From the NCBI RefSeq assembly GCF_025165815.1, contig NZ_JAFFZE010000015.1, positions 186,001 through 250,000 of the forward strand: a stretch of 64,000 nt of DNA, read 5' to 3'. This stretch comes from Actinophytocola gossypii. GTDB lineage: Bacteria > Actinomycetota > Actinomycetes > Mycobacteriales > Pseudonocardiaceae. Of the stretch, positions 36,481-47,764 are shown piece after piece. The notes under the pieces were generated by a model that was given only the letters and a program-made list of their open reading frames with translations, was not told the origin of the DNA and ran no database searches. Both the position numbers and the translations under genes were made by a program. Positions within the stretch are counted from its first letter, which is position 1, and each line of letters opens with the position of its first letter.

Positions 36481-36794
36481 CGGCGCACCAGCAACCACAG
36501 CCCGGCCAGCCACAGCACCCAGCCGGCGACCCGCAGCGGGTAGATCGCCAGCACCGGGTCCAACAGCAGGCTGAACGACAGCTCGCCGAGCACCAGCGAG
36601 GCGACCTCCCAGACGGTGAACGCCAGCGCCCACACCAGCCAGGCCAGGTGCCGCCGGCCGAACCGCCCGCCCGGCACCCTCGGCCGCCGCACCAGCGCCA
36701 CCGCCGCCAGCGCGGCCACCCCCGGCACGAGCACGGCCACCAGCGCCGGCACACTGTGGCTCGCGAACGTGGCGCCGAGCAGCGCGTAGCCCAA
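36477..36794 (-). CDS. Small membrane protein, start uncertain
   Basis: At least 105 residues with three or four hydrophobic helices ([66 protein letters not shown]). The given TTG start falls inside the first helix; the frame is open and coding-like for about 15 further codons (through [14 protein letters not shown]) without a standard start, so the true start is probably slightly upstream and non-canonical. It is translationally coupled to the DUF6186-like gene and divergent from gcvT. Function unknown. Confidence 0.6.
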   Translation of the reverse strand: MGYALLGATFASHSVPALVAVLVPGVAALAAVALVRRPRVPGGRFGRRHLAWLVWALAFTVWEVASLVLGELSFSLLLDPVLAIYPLRVAGWVLWLAGLWLLVRR

Positions 36795-36884
36795 CCCGGC
36801 CGCGACGGCCCAGGGCGGAAGGCGCTGCGTGTGCTCGATACCCCCATTGTTCCCGGTGGGCGCCCGGCCAGGCAGGATCGGGGC

Positions 36885-37973
36885 ATGGGTACTCCTTCAC
36901 CGCTGCATGACGTGCACACCGCGCTCGGCGCGTCGTTCACCGACTTCGCCGGGTGGTCGATGCCGCTGCGCTACGGCAGCGAACTCGCCGAGCACCGGGC
37001 GGTGCGCGAGGCCGCCGGCCTGTTCGACCTGTCGCACATGGGCGAGATCGAGCTGACCGGGCCGGAGGCCGGGCGCGCGCTCGACCACGCGCTGGTGGGG
37101 AACCTGGCCAAGCTCAAGGTCGGCCGCGCCAGGTACACGATGATCTGCGACGCCGACGGCGGGGTGCTCGACGACCTGGTCGTGTACCGGGTCGGCGAGG
37201 ACCGGTACCTGGTGGTGGCCAACGCGTCCAACGCCGTCCGGGTGGCCGGTGAGCTGGTCGCCCGCGCTGAGGGCTTCGACACCGAGGTCGTCGACCGGTC
37301 GCGGGAGGTCGCGCTGGTCGCCTGCCAGGGGCCGCGCTCGGCGGGGATCGTCGGCCGGGTGTGCGACGCCGACCTGGACGCCCTGACCTACTACGGCAGC
37401 GCGCCGACCAGCATCGCCGGCCACGACGTGCTCCTCGCCCGCACCGGCTACACCGGCGAGGACGGCTTCGAGGTGTTCGCCGATGCGGCGCACGCCACCG
37501 ACGTCTGGGCCGCGCTGACCGACGCCGGCGCGGCCGACGGTCTGCTCCCGGCCGGCCTGGCCGCCCGCGACACGCTGCGGCTCGAGGCCGGGATGCCGTT
37601 GTACGGCAACGAACTGTCCGCGGAGATGAGCCCGTTCGACGCCGGTCTCGGCCGCGTGGTCAAGTTCGACAAGGACGCCGACTTCGTCGGCCGCGCCGCG
37701 CTGGCGGAGCGCGCGAAGAACGCCGCCGACCACGTGCGGGTCGGCCTCACCGGCGAGGGCCGCCGCGCCCCCCGGCACGGCTACCCGGTACTCGACGGCG
37801 ACACCCCGGTCGGCACGGTCACCAGCGGCGCGCTGTCCCCGACCCTTGGCCACCCGATCGCGATGGCCTACGTGCCGCCGTCGCTGTCCGAGCCCGGCAC
37901 CGCGCTGTCGGTCGACGTGCGTGGCAAGGCGTTCCCGGTGACGGTCGTCGCGCTGCCGTTCTACCAGCGCTGA
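36885..37973 (+). CDS. gcvT: Aminomethyltransferase (glycine cleavage system T protein)
   Basis: A 362-residue T protein, releasing ammonia and forming 5,10-methylene-tetrahydrofolate from the aminomethyl-lipoyl H protein. Signatures: [27 protein letters not shown] at the start, [53 protein letters not shown], and [17 protein letters not shown]. Length is normal. ATG chosen by the conserved start; CAGGAT is 7 bases upstream, again suggesting leaderless transcription. No gcvH or gcvP is adjacent, and no glycine riboswitch fits in the short gap. Confidence 0.96.
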   Translation: MGTPSPLHDVHTALGASFTDFAGWSMPLRYGSELAEHRAVREAAGLFDLSHMGEIELTGPEAGRALDHALVGNLAKLKVGRARYTMICDADGGVLDDLVVYRVGEDRYLVVANASNAVRVAGELVARAEGFDTEVVDRSREVALVACQGPRSAGIVGRVCDADLDALTYYGSAPTSIAGHDVLLARTGYTGEDGFEVFADAAHATDVWAALTDAGAADGLLPAGLAARDTLRLEAGMPLYGNELSAEMSPFDAGLGRVVKFDKDADFVGRAALAERAKNAADHVRVGLTGEGRRAPRHGYPVLDGDTPVGTVTSGALSPTLGHPIAMAYVPPSLSEPGTALSVDVRGKAFPVTVVALPFYQR

Positions 37974-37977
37974 CGGG

Positions 37978-38435
37978 TCAGCGGTCCATCAGGGCGAAGA
38001 CGCCCCAGCCCAGGTACTCGCGCTGGTACGTGACGTGGCTCGCGGGAGCGGTGGTGAGCTCGGCCGCATTTCGTCGGCCAATGGGTCGTGCGGGTTGGCG
38101 TCGAGCCACCGGCGGATGCTCATCCACTGGGCGGCGACGTAGCGGTCCCGGCCATCCTGGTCGGTGATGACCATCTCCACCACGTCGCAGCCAAGCTCGC
38201 CGAACCGCTCGACCAGCTCGGGCAGTGGAAGCAGGTCGTCCACGCTGGTGAAGTGGCGGGCCTCGACGGTCGCCTGGTCCGGCGGTTCGCGGCGCCAGTA
38301 CGGCTCGCCGACCAGCATCACGCCGCCGGGACGGGTGCTTCCGCGGAGCAGGTCGACGGTCCCGGCGACGCCGTCGCCGATCCAGGTGGCGCCCAGACAG
38401 CCCGCGACGTCCACCGGTGCGGCCGCCGTGGCGTC
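37978..38435 (-). pseudogene. SAM-dependent methyltransferase remnant, 5' truncated and frameshifted
   Basis: The minus strand encodes the C-terminal half of a class I methyltransferase: DVAGCLGATWIGDGVAGTVDLL, RPGGVMLVGEPYWRREPPDQATVEARHF, ELVERFGELGCDVVEMVITDQDGRDRYVAAQW, then RRWLDANPHDPLADEMR. Near 38062-38066 one base is missing: the expected continuation AELTTAPASHVTYQREYLGWGVFALMDR is in the next frame and ends at a stop at 37978-37980. The SAM-binding N-terminal half (about 100-120 residues) is absent; the frame runs instead into the 3' end of the neighbouring membrane-protein gene. Motif I is missing, so the product would be inactive. Confidence 0.85.
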
Positions 38436-38442
38436 AACGGAG

Positions 38443-39810
38443 TTACCGCGCCGGCGCCTGGTCCCGTTCGCCACCGACCGGCACCGGGAGGACGACCTCC
38501 TGCGGGACCGGTGGCCGCGCGTGCTCGCAGATCCGGCGCCAGCACTCGATGAGCTGGAGGTTGGCGTTCGACCGGAGGCCGACCTCCAGCGCCGGCACCA
38601 GCTTCCGGTGCGTCTCGTCGTCGAACAGAGGCGCGCCCGTCGCGGCCACCTGGAGGAACGTGGTGGCGTTGCGGACACCCCTGGCGTGCAGCTGGGCGCG
38701 CTTGTCGGCGGCGTCCGGGCCGAGCTGGGTGTGCAGGATCGCCTGGTCGGCCCAGTCGATGATCCGGTTCGGCGCCAGTCGGGTGTTCAGCAGCAGGTCG
38801 ACCAGGTCCGCGGTGGCCATGTTGGGCACGTTCTCGATGTCCTCCTCCTCGAGCCGTACCTGGTGCCACACCGACAGCCCGTCGAGCTGGTCCAGCGGCA
38901 GCGCGGCCCGCATGCTCGGCACGGTCAGGAACCGCAGCTTCTTGAGGTGGTGGGAGATGATCTGCCAGAGCACCAGCGGGAACACCCCGACCGCGAACGC
39001 CACCGCGTACAGCGTGCCGCCGCCGAGCAGGCCGAGCCGCTCGTTCACCGCGGTCAGCACCCAGACGCCGATGATCGCGAGCACGATCCGCATCGACACC
39101 GAGATGTAGGCGCTGCCGCGCAGGTCCTTGAGCGCGTAACGGCGGAACAGCATCTGGATCGAGAAGAAGTACGCGCCGAGGAAGGCCAGCGTGATCGGCT
39201 GCACGGTCGGCGTGAGCGCCTCGATCCACGCCACCACCTCGGTGGCCGCCCGGTCGGTGCTCACGTCCACCGGCGGCAGGGTCAGCAGCCAGCCGATGGA
39301 GATCAGCGCGGTCGAGGCCAGCACCGGGATCGCGGCGGTGGTCACGCCGGTCGCCCCGCTGAAGTGCGCCCGGGTGTACCGCTCGAACCGGTCCTCCTGC
39401 ACGGTCCGGTGCACCACCTCGGGCAGGTCCCCGTACACCGCGCCGAAACGTTGCAGGTAACCCGAGATCCGGCGCCGCCTGGTGACCTCACCCTCGCCCG
39501 GCTGCTCGCGCATCAGCCCCAGCCGGTCGAGGTTGGCGAGGAACTCGTTGAGCAGGCTGACCCGGCGGGTGCTGATGAACAGGTACCACAGGATCGACGG
39601 CAGCAGGCAGACCACGAGCAGCAGCGCGGCGCGGATCGCCACCAGCTGCAGGTGCTCCGGCAGCACCGCGACCCCACCCACCAGGGAGATCAGTGCCGGC
39701 GCGGCCACGAACATCACCAGTGCCGCCCGCCGCTGGGACCACTTCTCGCGTTGCTTGGACAACGACTCTTCCTCTTCCGGTGACAGCTCCACCGGGACGT
39801 TCTTGGTCAT
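38443..39810 (-). CDS. Multi-pass membrane protein of unknown function (455 aa)
   Basis: A 455-residue protein with an acidic N-terminus (SPEEEESLSKQREKWSQRR), two early helices (ALVMFVAAPALISLVGGVAVL; RAALLLVVCLLPSILWYLFI), a soluble loop, then about four helices (TTAAIPVLASTALISIGWLL; ITLAFLGAYFFSIQMLFRRY; SMRIVLAIIGVWVLTAV; TLYAVAFAVGVFPLVLWQII) and a soluble helical C-terminal domain of about 150 residues with NMATADLVDLLLNTRLAPNRIIDWADQAIL. I recognise no family. ATG 39810 is supported by GGGAGGCGGC; another ATG lies seven codons upstream. The gene ends in TAA 8 bases before the methyltransferase remnant, so the remnant's 5' part was probably lost by deletion at this junction. Confidence 0.75.
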   Translation of the reverse strand: MTKNVPVELSPEEEESLSKQREKWSQRRAALVMFVAAPALISLVGGVAVLPEHLQLVAIRAALLLVVCLLPSILWYLFISTRRVSLLNEFLANLDRLGLMREQPGEGEVTRRRRISGYLQRFGAVYGDLPEVVHRTVQEDRFERYTRAHFSGATGVTTAAIPVLASTALISIGWLLTLPPVDVSTDRAATEVVAWIEALTPTVQPITLAFLGAYFFSIQMLFRRYALKDLRGSAYISVSMRIVLAIIGVWVLTAVNERLGLLGGGTLYAVAFAVGVFPLVLWQIISHHLKKLRFLTVPSMRAALPLDQLDGLSVWHQVRLEEEDIENVPNMATADLVDLLLNTRLAPNRIIDWADQAILHTQLGPDAADKRAQLHARGVRNATTFLQVAATGAPLFDDETHRKLVPALEVGLRSNANLQLIECWRRICEHARPPVPQEVVLPVPVGGERDQAPAR

Positions 39811-39890
39811 GCCGCCTCCCCACAGACGCATACCCCGGAATCGTTCTCAGGCTATCCGTCGTTAGGGGGCGGTGAGTGCGCAATCGACTA

Positions 39891-40862
39891 CTACGCGGCG
39901 CCGGCTTTCGCGCGGGCCTCGGCCACCGCCTTGCTCAGCTCGTCGCGGCTCATCTTGGAACGGCCCTTGACGTCCAGGTCGCGGGCCAGCTTGTCCAGGT
40001 CGGCCTTGCTCAGGTTGTCCAGGTCGTCCGAGTCGGCCTTCGAGTCGGCCTTGCTCTCCTTCGCCGTGGGCTCGTCACGGCGCTTCTTGCGGCCCTCGAC
40101 GCTGCGGGACAGCGCCTCGAACAGGTCCACGACCTTCGTCGGCTCGCTCGGCTCGGACTCGGCGACGATCTCCCGGCCCTCGCGCTTGTCCTCGATCAGC
40201 TTCTCGACCTGCTCGGTGTAGGTGTCGTGGTACTCCTCCGGCCGCCACTCGTCGGTCATCGACTCGATCAGGTTGACCGCCATCTCGATCTCCTTGCCGC
40301 GCGCGGTGGTGATCTCCGGCAGCGACTTGAGCTCCTTGGCGGGGTCGCGGATGTCCTCGGCGAACAGCAGCGTGTTCAGCACCAGCAGCCCGTCGCCGGC
40401 GCGGACCGCGGTCAGGTACTCCTTGCCGCGCATGACGAACGACGCGATGCCGGCCCGGTTGGTCTTCTCCATCGCCTGCAGCAGCAGCGAGTACGACTTG
40501 CCGTACTCCTCCTTGGCCGGGGCGAGCCAGTACGTGCGCTGGAAGTGGATCGGGTCGATGTCGTCGAGCTCGACGAACGAGCTGATGTCGATCGTGCGGG
40601 ACCGCCCTGGCGCGATGGCGTCCAACTCGTCCGGCTCGATGATCACGTACTCCCCGCCGCCGAGGTCGGCGCCCTTCACGATGTCGGAGAACGCGACCTC
40701 CTTGCCGGTCCGCTCGTTGATCCGCTTGTACCGGATCCGGTCCGAGGTGCCCCGCTCGAACTGCCGGAAGCTGATCGTGTGGTCCTCGGTCGCGCTGTAC
40801 AACTCGACCGGGATGGTCACCAGCCCGAAGTTGATCGCGCCGCTCCAGATCGGTCGTGCCAC
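39891..40862 (-). CDS. ku: Non-homologous end-joining protein Ku
   Basis: A 323-residue bacterial Ku, which binds double-strand DNA ends as a homodimer and recruits LigD. The core (residues 1-255) shows PIWSGAINFGLVTIPVELYSAT, SFRQFERGTSDRIRYKRINERTGKEV, YVIIEPDELDAI and YWLAPAKEEYGKSYSLLLQAM. The C-terminal tail is Lys-rich and ends with a small SAP/Rho-N-like helical element (LSKADLDKLARDLDVKGRSKMSRDELSKAV), an extension used for DNA retention in some bacterial Ku proteins. GTG start. No ligD gene is within the window. Confidence 0.96.
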   Translation of the reverse strand: MARPIWSGAINFGLVTIPVELYSATEDHTISFRQFERGTSDRIRYKRINERTGKEVAFSDIVKGADLGGGEYVIIEPDELDAIAPGRSRTIDISSFVELDDIDPIHFQRTYWLAPAKEEYGKSYSLLLQAMEKTNRAGIASFVMRGKEYLTAVRAGDGLLVLNTLLFAEDIRDPAKELKSLPEITTARGKEIEMAVNLIESMTDEWRPEEYHDTYTEQVEKLIEDKREGREIVAESEPSEPTKVVDLFEALSRSVEGRKKRRDEPTAKESKADSKADSDDLDNLSKADLDKLARDLDVKGRSKMSRDELSKAVAEARAKAGAA

Positions 40863-40998
40863 CGTTACCGCCTCCCCACGCTGTCGTACGGATCATCATG
40901 ACGTGTTCGAGGATCGGCGCACCAGTCGTGTTTGATCCCGATCCGCCTCGGGTACCACGTCTTCGCACGGCCAAGCGCGAACGACGGAGGGCACACCC

Positions 40999-41298
40999 AT
41001 GGTTGACGTATCGAGGCTTCCCGGTCCCGTGTCGGAGACCTGGGACTGGCAACGGCTGGGCGCCTGCCGGGGCCAGAACAGCGAGATGTTCTTCCACCCG
41101 CGCGCCGAGCGCGGCCAGGCGCGGGAGGAGCGGATCGAGCGCGCCAAGGAGATCTGCCGCGGCTGCCCCGTCATCGTCGAGTGCCGGCACCACGCGTTGA
41201 CCGTGTACGAGCCGTACGGCATCTGGGGCGGCCTCGACGAGGGGGAGCGCCGCGCGGCCTACCAGCACCGGAAGCGCCGAGGTCAGCACGTCGCCTGA
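40999..41298 (+). CDS. whiB3: WhiB-family iron-sulfur regulator (WhiB3-like)
   Basis: A 99-residue WhiB protein, an iron-sulfur cluster transcription factor that binds the primary sigma factor. The four cluster ligands are C23, C53, C56 and C62; the GIWGG turn and a basic C-terminus (AYQHRKRRGQ) follow. The LPGP-x-SETWDWQ-x-x-GACRG start and the MFFHP-x-ERG-x-AR block point to the WhiB3 subgroup, which in mycobacteria senses redox state; the subgroup call is by recall. ATG with GGAGGG in front. Its 3' end overlaps the convergent hydrolase gene by 16 bases. Confidence 0.93.
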   Translation: MVDVSRLPGPVSETWDWQRLGACRGQNSEMFFHPRAERGQAREERIERAKEICRGCPVIVECRHHALTVYEPYGIWGGLDEGERRAAYQHRKRRGQHVA

Positions 41299-42143
41299 CC
41301 TCCCGCCTGGCTTGCGAGCCGGACCGTGGCGCCGACCAGTCGGGGGCCGTCGAGGAGTTCGGGGTCGTTGTGACCCGCACCGGGCACCTCGACGGTGGTG
41401 ACCGGCCCTGCCGCCGCCTCCGCCACGGTCCGGCTCAGCATCACCGGCACGATCTCGTCCGCCGACCCGTACACGACCGTGGTCGGCACCCGCACCCGCC
41501 GGACGTGCTCGGCCACCCGGAACCGGTCCTTGAGCAGCAGCCGGACCGGCAGGAACGGGTACAGCTCCGCCGCGACGTCGGCCAGCTCGGTGAACGGTGA
41601 GCGCAGCAGCAGCCCGCACGGCGGGTGCTCGGTGGCCAGCTCGGCCACCACCGCCGCGCCGAGGCTCTCCCCGAAGTACACGATCCGCTCCGCGCCCCGC
41701 TCGACCAGGTATCGCCTGGCCGCGCGCACGTCCAGCGCGAGCCCGTCCTCGGTGGGGTCGCCCGGGTTGCCGCCGTACCCGCGGTAGTCGAACAGCAGTA
41801 CCGACATCCCGCGCTCCCGCAGCGCCGCCGCGAGCGGTGCCCTGGCCGCGCGGTTGCCGGCGTTCCCGGCCGCGACCAGCACGGTCACGCCGGTGCCGGT
41901 GCCGCGTGCCGGCACGTACCAGGCGCCGAGGGTGAGCCCGTCTGCGGTGCGCAGTTCGACGTCGCGGGCGCCGTCGAGCACCGAGCCGGCGGCGGGCACC
42001 GGGCCGTCGTCCGGCAGGTACACCAGGCGCCGCTGGAACAGGTAGGCGAGTGCCAGCACCACGACCGCCAGCACCACCACGACGACGAGCACTCTGAGCA
42101 GCACGGCACGAGTCTTGCGCAGCGCCCCGGACACGGCGTTCAT
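41283..42143 (-). CDS. Membrane-anchored alpha/beta hydrolase
   Basis: A 286-residue alpha/beta hydrolase of the YfhR/BEM46-like type. Residues about 10-36 form a signal anchor (VLLRVLVVVVVLAVVVLALAYLF), then a hydrolase core: VTVLVAAGNAGNRA oxyanion strand, VLLFDYRGYGGNPG, nucleophile elbow YFGESLGAAV with Ser, VVYGSADEIVP with the acid Asp, and PGAGHNDP with the His. Substrate unknown. ATG 42143 is chosen; a GTG four codons upstream is an alternative. TAGTGT lies about 10 bases before the ATG, next to the divergent glycyl-tRNA synthetase promoter. Confidence 0.85.
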   Translation of the reverse strand: MNAVSGALRKTRAVLLRVLVVVVVLAVVVLALAYLFQRRLVYLPDDGPVPAAGSVLDGARDVELRTADGLTLGAWYVPARGTGTGVTVLVAAGNAGNRAARAPLAAALRERGMSVLLFDYRGYGGNPGDPTEDGLALDVRAARRYLVERGAERIVYFGESLGAAVVAELATEHPPCGLLLRSPFTELADVAAELYPFLPVRLLLKDRFRVAEHVRRVRVPTTVVYGSADEIVPVMLSRTVAEAAAGPVTTVEVPGAGHNDPELLDGPRLVGATVRLASQAGGQATC

Positions 42144-42167
42144 GGTGCCCGACACTAGGGTTTACCC

Positions 42168-45149
<2,982 letters not shown>

Positions 45150-45150
45150 G

Positions 45151-45588
45151 TCAGTCCAGGCAGAACTCGTTGTCTTCCGGGTCGGTGAGGATGATGTGGC
45201 CGGCGCCCAGTGGGGGAGCGGGCTCGTGCCGGGACACCCGGGTGGCGCCGAGGGTGACCAGCCGGGCGGCCTCCGCCTCCAGGGCCGCCATCCGCTCGTC
45301 GCCGGTGCGGCCGGGGGCGGCGCGGAGGTCGAGGTGCACCCGGTTCTTCGCCTGCTTGCCCTCCGGTACCCGCTGGAAGAACACACGTGGGCCGGCACCG
45401 TCCGGGTCGACCAGGGCGGAGGCGTCGTTGCGGCGTTCGGGTGGCACGCCCATCGCCGCCAGGGCCTGGTCCCACGTCTCGAAGCCGGCGGGTGGGGCCT
45501 GTACCTGGTAGCCGAGCGCCTCGGCCCAGAACTCCGCCAGGGCGGCGGGGTCGGCGCAGTCGAACGTGATCTGGATTTCGCGGGCCAT
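45151..45588 (-). CDS. VOC family protein
   Basis: A 145-residue glyoxalase-like protein of the CFP-30/AraC-independent VOC type common in actinobacteria: ITFDCADPAALAEFWAEALGYQVQ, RVFFQRVPEGKQAKNRVHLDLRA, ARLVTLGATRVS, HIILTDPEDNEFCLD. Role unknown. Its ATG overlaps the stop of the upstream DinB gene (ATGA), and its stop lies one base after the convergent synthetase gene. Confidence 0.92.
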   Translation of the reverse strand: MAREIQITFDCADPAALAEFWAEALGYQVQAPPAGFETWDQALAAMGVPPERRNDASALVDPDGAGPRVFFQRVPEGKQAKNRVHLDLRAAPGRTGDERMAALEAEAARLVTLGATRVSRHEPAPPLGAGHIILTDPEDNEFCLD

Positions 45589-46160
45589 CAGCGGGTCTCC
45601 CGGGGAGTGTGCAGGTAGAGGTCGCGGAGCAGGCTGACCTCGGACAGGTGGTGGATCAGCTCCCGATGAATGTGCAGCACCAACGCCGCCATCGGCCACT
45701 CGGCGTACGGGCCCTCCGCCTCGCCGCACGGGCGGGCCAGGCCGGCCTCGCCGAGCGACTCGACGCCGGCCAGCCAGGTGGCGTACTCCGCGTCGAGCTG
45801 GGCCAGGGCGTCGGCCGCCGTGGTGGCGTACTCGAACGAGAAGTAGTCCGTCGGCTGCCGGCCGAAGTGGGCGGCGTTGCGCACGGCGAGCACGCCGACG
45901 ATCACGTGGCCGAGCCGCCAGGCGATCGTGGTGAACGGTTCCGGGTCGGGCACCGGCATCGCGAAGTCGATGGTCAGCTCGCCGGCTCCGCCCTGCACCG
46001 GAGCGGTGCCGGTGCCGCGTGGACGCACCGTCCAGCAGCCGGGCACGGGCTCCCAGAAGTACTCCTCGTCGGTCAGCCCCTCGATGCGGTCGCGCAGCTG
46101 GTTGTCCCAATGCCAGGTGATCTGCTCGCGGAGCAGGGCGTTCCAGTTCTGGTCGGTCAT
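45588..46160 (-). CDS. DinB-superfamily protein
   Basis: A 190-residue four-helix DinB-like protein, probably metal-dependent thiol transferase fold. Landmarks: LREQITWHWDNQLRDRIEGLTDEEYFWEPVPGCW, TIAWRLGHVIVGVLAVRNAAHFG with the first His, and AALVLHIHRELIHHLSEVSLLRDLY with the other His ligands. ATG 46160 is taken from the conserved start; seven codons upstream another ATG exists. In operon with the VOC gene and divergent from a WYL regulator, which probably controls both. Confidence 0.88.
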   Translation of the reverse strand: MTDQNWNALLREQITWHWDNQLRDRIEGLTDEEYFWEPVPGCWTVRPRGTGTAPVQGGAGELTIDFAMPVPDPEPFTTIAWRLGHVIVGVLAVRNAAHFGRQPTDYFSFEYATTAADALAQLDAEYATWLAGVESLGEAGLARPCGEAEGPYAEWPMAALVLHIHRELIHHLSEVSLLRDLYLHTPRETR

Positions 46161-46214
46161 GGCACCCACCCTGCCGCACATAGCGGACAGGATCGGTCCG
46201 CGATCTGTGCGACC

Positions 46215-47165
46215 ATGACCTACGTGACCACGACCGAGCGCGTACTGCGGCTGCTCGGACTGCTGCAGCGACGGCCGTCCTGGACCGCCACCGAGCTCGC
46301 CGCCGAACTCGGGGTCACCGACCGGTCGGTGCGCCGGGACGTGGAGCGGCTGCGTGCGCTCGGCTACCCGGTGCACGCGACCGCGGGCGTCGGCGGCGGG
46401 TACCAGCTCGGCGCCGGCACCAGGCTGCCGCCGCTGCTGCTCGACGACGAGGAGGCCATCGCCACCGCGGTGTCGTTGCGGCTCGCGTCCGGTGGCACGG
46501 TGGCCGGAACGGGCGAGGCGGCGTTGCGGACGCTGGCGAAGCTCGACCAGGTGATGCCGCCGCGGCTGCGTGCCGAGGTGCGCGCGGTGCACGGCGCCAC
46601 CGACACCCTGGTCGGCCCCGGGGTCGAGATCGACGCGGAGCTGCTGGTGACGCTCGCCCGGGCCTGTCGGGACGCCGTCCGGGTGCGGTTCGGCTACGCC
46701 GGCCGGTCGGGCGACACCACCGAGCGCACGGTCGAACCGGTGCGGATGGTCGCCACCAGCCGGCGGTGGTACCTGATGGCCTGGGACGTCGACCGGGACG
46801 ACTGGCGTACGTTCCGGCTGGACCGGATGCGGAGCGTGACCGCCACGACCTGGCGGTTCCGGCCGAGGGAGCATCCGGACCCGGTCGCGCACGTGCAGCG
46901 GTCGGTCACCGAGGCGCCGTACCGGTACCTCGCCCGCGTGCGCCTGCACGCGCCGCCGGACCGGGTGCGGGAACTGGTACCGCCCCAGGTCGGGCGGGTC
47001 GAAAACGACCGGAACGGGTGGTGCGTGCTGGTCGCGGGCGGTGACGACCTGGACTGGCTCGCCGTACACGTGGCCCGGCTGGGCTTCGACGCGGAGATAC
47101 TGGAGCCGCCGGAGCTGCGAGAAGCCGCCGCCCGGCTGGCCAGGCGGATCGCCGCGATGGCCTGA
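46215..47165 (+). CDS. WYL-domain transcriptional regulator (YafY type)
   Basis: A 316-residue DeoR-like regulator: N-terminal winged helix (TERVLRLLGLLQRRPSWTATELAAELGVTDRSVRRDVERLRALGYPV) at residues 6-55, GVGGGYQLG, then a WYL domain near residues 140-230 with RWYLMAWDVDRDDWRTFRLDRM. The WYL domain binds small nucleotides or other ligands in known members. It is divergent from the VOC/DinB pair with a 54-base gap, so those genes are the likely targets. Such trios are frequent in actinobacteria. Confidence 0.93.
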   Translation: MTYVTTTERVLRLLGLLQRRPSWTATELAAELGVTDRSVRRDVERLRALGYPVHATAGVGGGYQLGAGTRLPPLLLDDEEAIATAVSLRLASGGTVAGTGEAALRTLAKLDQVMPPRLRAEVRAVHGATDTLVGPGVEIDAELLVTLARACRDAVRVRFGYAGRSGDTTERTVEPVRMVATSRRWYLMAWDVDRDDWRTFRLDRMRSVTATTWRFRPREHPDPVAHVQRSVTEAPYRYLARVRLHAPPDRVRELVPPQVGRVENDRNGWCVLVAGGDDLDWLAVHVARLGFDAEILEPPELREAAARLARRIAAMA

Positions 47166-47172
47166 CCACGGC

Positions 47173-47424
47173 CTAGAGGAGCACCACCTCACGCGTCGTG
47201 TCCTCGCCCTTGACCATGAGCTGCTCGCGGTTCTCCCGGACGGACCGGTAGACGAAGTCGCCGTAGCCGACCAGACGACGCAGGGCCTCGGTGAGGGTGA
47301 CGCCCTCGCGTTCGATGACGTTCTCCAGGGCGCGGACGGTGTCGGGGGAGACCGCGACGTTGATGCGCTTCGGTTCCGTGCGCTGGGTCGCGGCGGAGTC
47401 GGTTCGTGCGCCCTTTGCCGGCAT
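47173..47424 (-). CDS. Ribbon-helix-helix-like small protein, paralogue A
   Basis: An 83-residue protein closely related to the gene at 48304. The core KRINVAVSPDTVRALENVI then TLTEALRRLVGYGDFVY has the strand-helix-helix layout of Arc/CopG-type DNA-binding proteins; a C-terminal EQLMVKG and REVVLL follow. A transcription or antitoxin role is inferred. ATG 47424 is chosen because AGGA lies 7 bases upstream and the paralogue has the same spacing; a GTG two codons upstream is possible. It ends 7 bases after the convergent WYL gene. A TATACT -10 lies 40 bases upstream. Confidence 0.8.
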   Translation of the reverse strand: MPAKGARTDSAATQRTEPKRINVAVSPDTVRALENVIEREGVTLTEALRRLVGYGDFVYRSVRENREQLMVKGEDTTREVVLL

Positions 47425-47463
47425 GGTCACATCCTGTGAGTGAGGGTTGGGGCGATCGGGTTA

Positions 47464-47557
47464 AGTATAGGTGCGGCTCCGGCGCATACACAACACGCGT
47501 TCTACACGCAATCGACACTTACGGAGTGTTGTCACTCTGTCTGCGGGGCGTTATCCT
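47464..47557. promoter_or_regulatory. Divergent promoter pair
   Basis: On the minus strand TTGTGT (47493-47488) and TATACT (47469-47464), 18 bases apart, face the ribbon-helix-helix gene. On the plus strand TTGTCA (47529-47534) and TATCCT (47552-47557), 17 bases apart, face the 57-residue gene at 47591. An ACACT-TACGG-AGTGT dyad lies just before the plus-strand -35. Both hexamer pairs are among the best sigma-70-type matches in the window. Confidence 0.65.
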
Positions 47558-47590
47558 CGCAGGTAACCCAGGCTAAAGGGGCGACACGCG

Positions 47591-47764
47591 ATGCCGGACA
47601 CCAGCGAAGCCGCCTTCCGTGCGGAACGGTGGCATCTGGAAGGTGACCTGTACGAGAAGCCAGCGCGCAGCGGTGTCGAACCGCTCGACGGAACCTGGTT
47701 CGAACTCGTCGAGTCCGTCGTGGACACTCCGCTGATCCTGCTGGTGCCCAGGGATTCCCGCTGA
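47591..47764 (+). CDS. Small hypothetical protein (57 aa)
   Basis: A 57-residue protein with good codon bias, an ATG preceded by AAAGGGG and a consensus-like promoter 34 bases upstream. It is acidic with a central tryptophan-rich pattern (AERWHLEGDLYEKPA; LDGTWFELVESVVDTPLILLVPRDSR). No membrane helix and no domain I recognise. It sits between two diverging regulators of the ribbon-helix-helix type and converges with a two-helix membrane protein; the two stop codons meet at 47764/47765. Its small size, promoter and placement make it a candidate effector or antitoxin, but that is speculation. Confidence 0.65.
   Translation: MPDTSEAAFRAERWHLEGDLYEKPARSGVEPLDGTWFELVESVVDTPLILLVPRDSR

Noticed and set aside
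36795-36884. Glycine riboswitch before gcvT
   Set aside because: The gap is short and lacks the paired-aptamer sequence; a leaderless start fits better.
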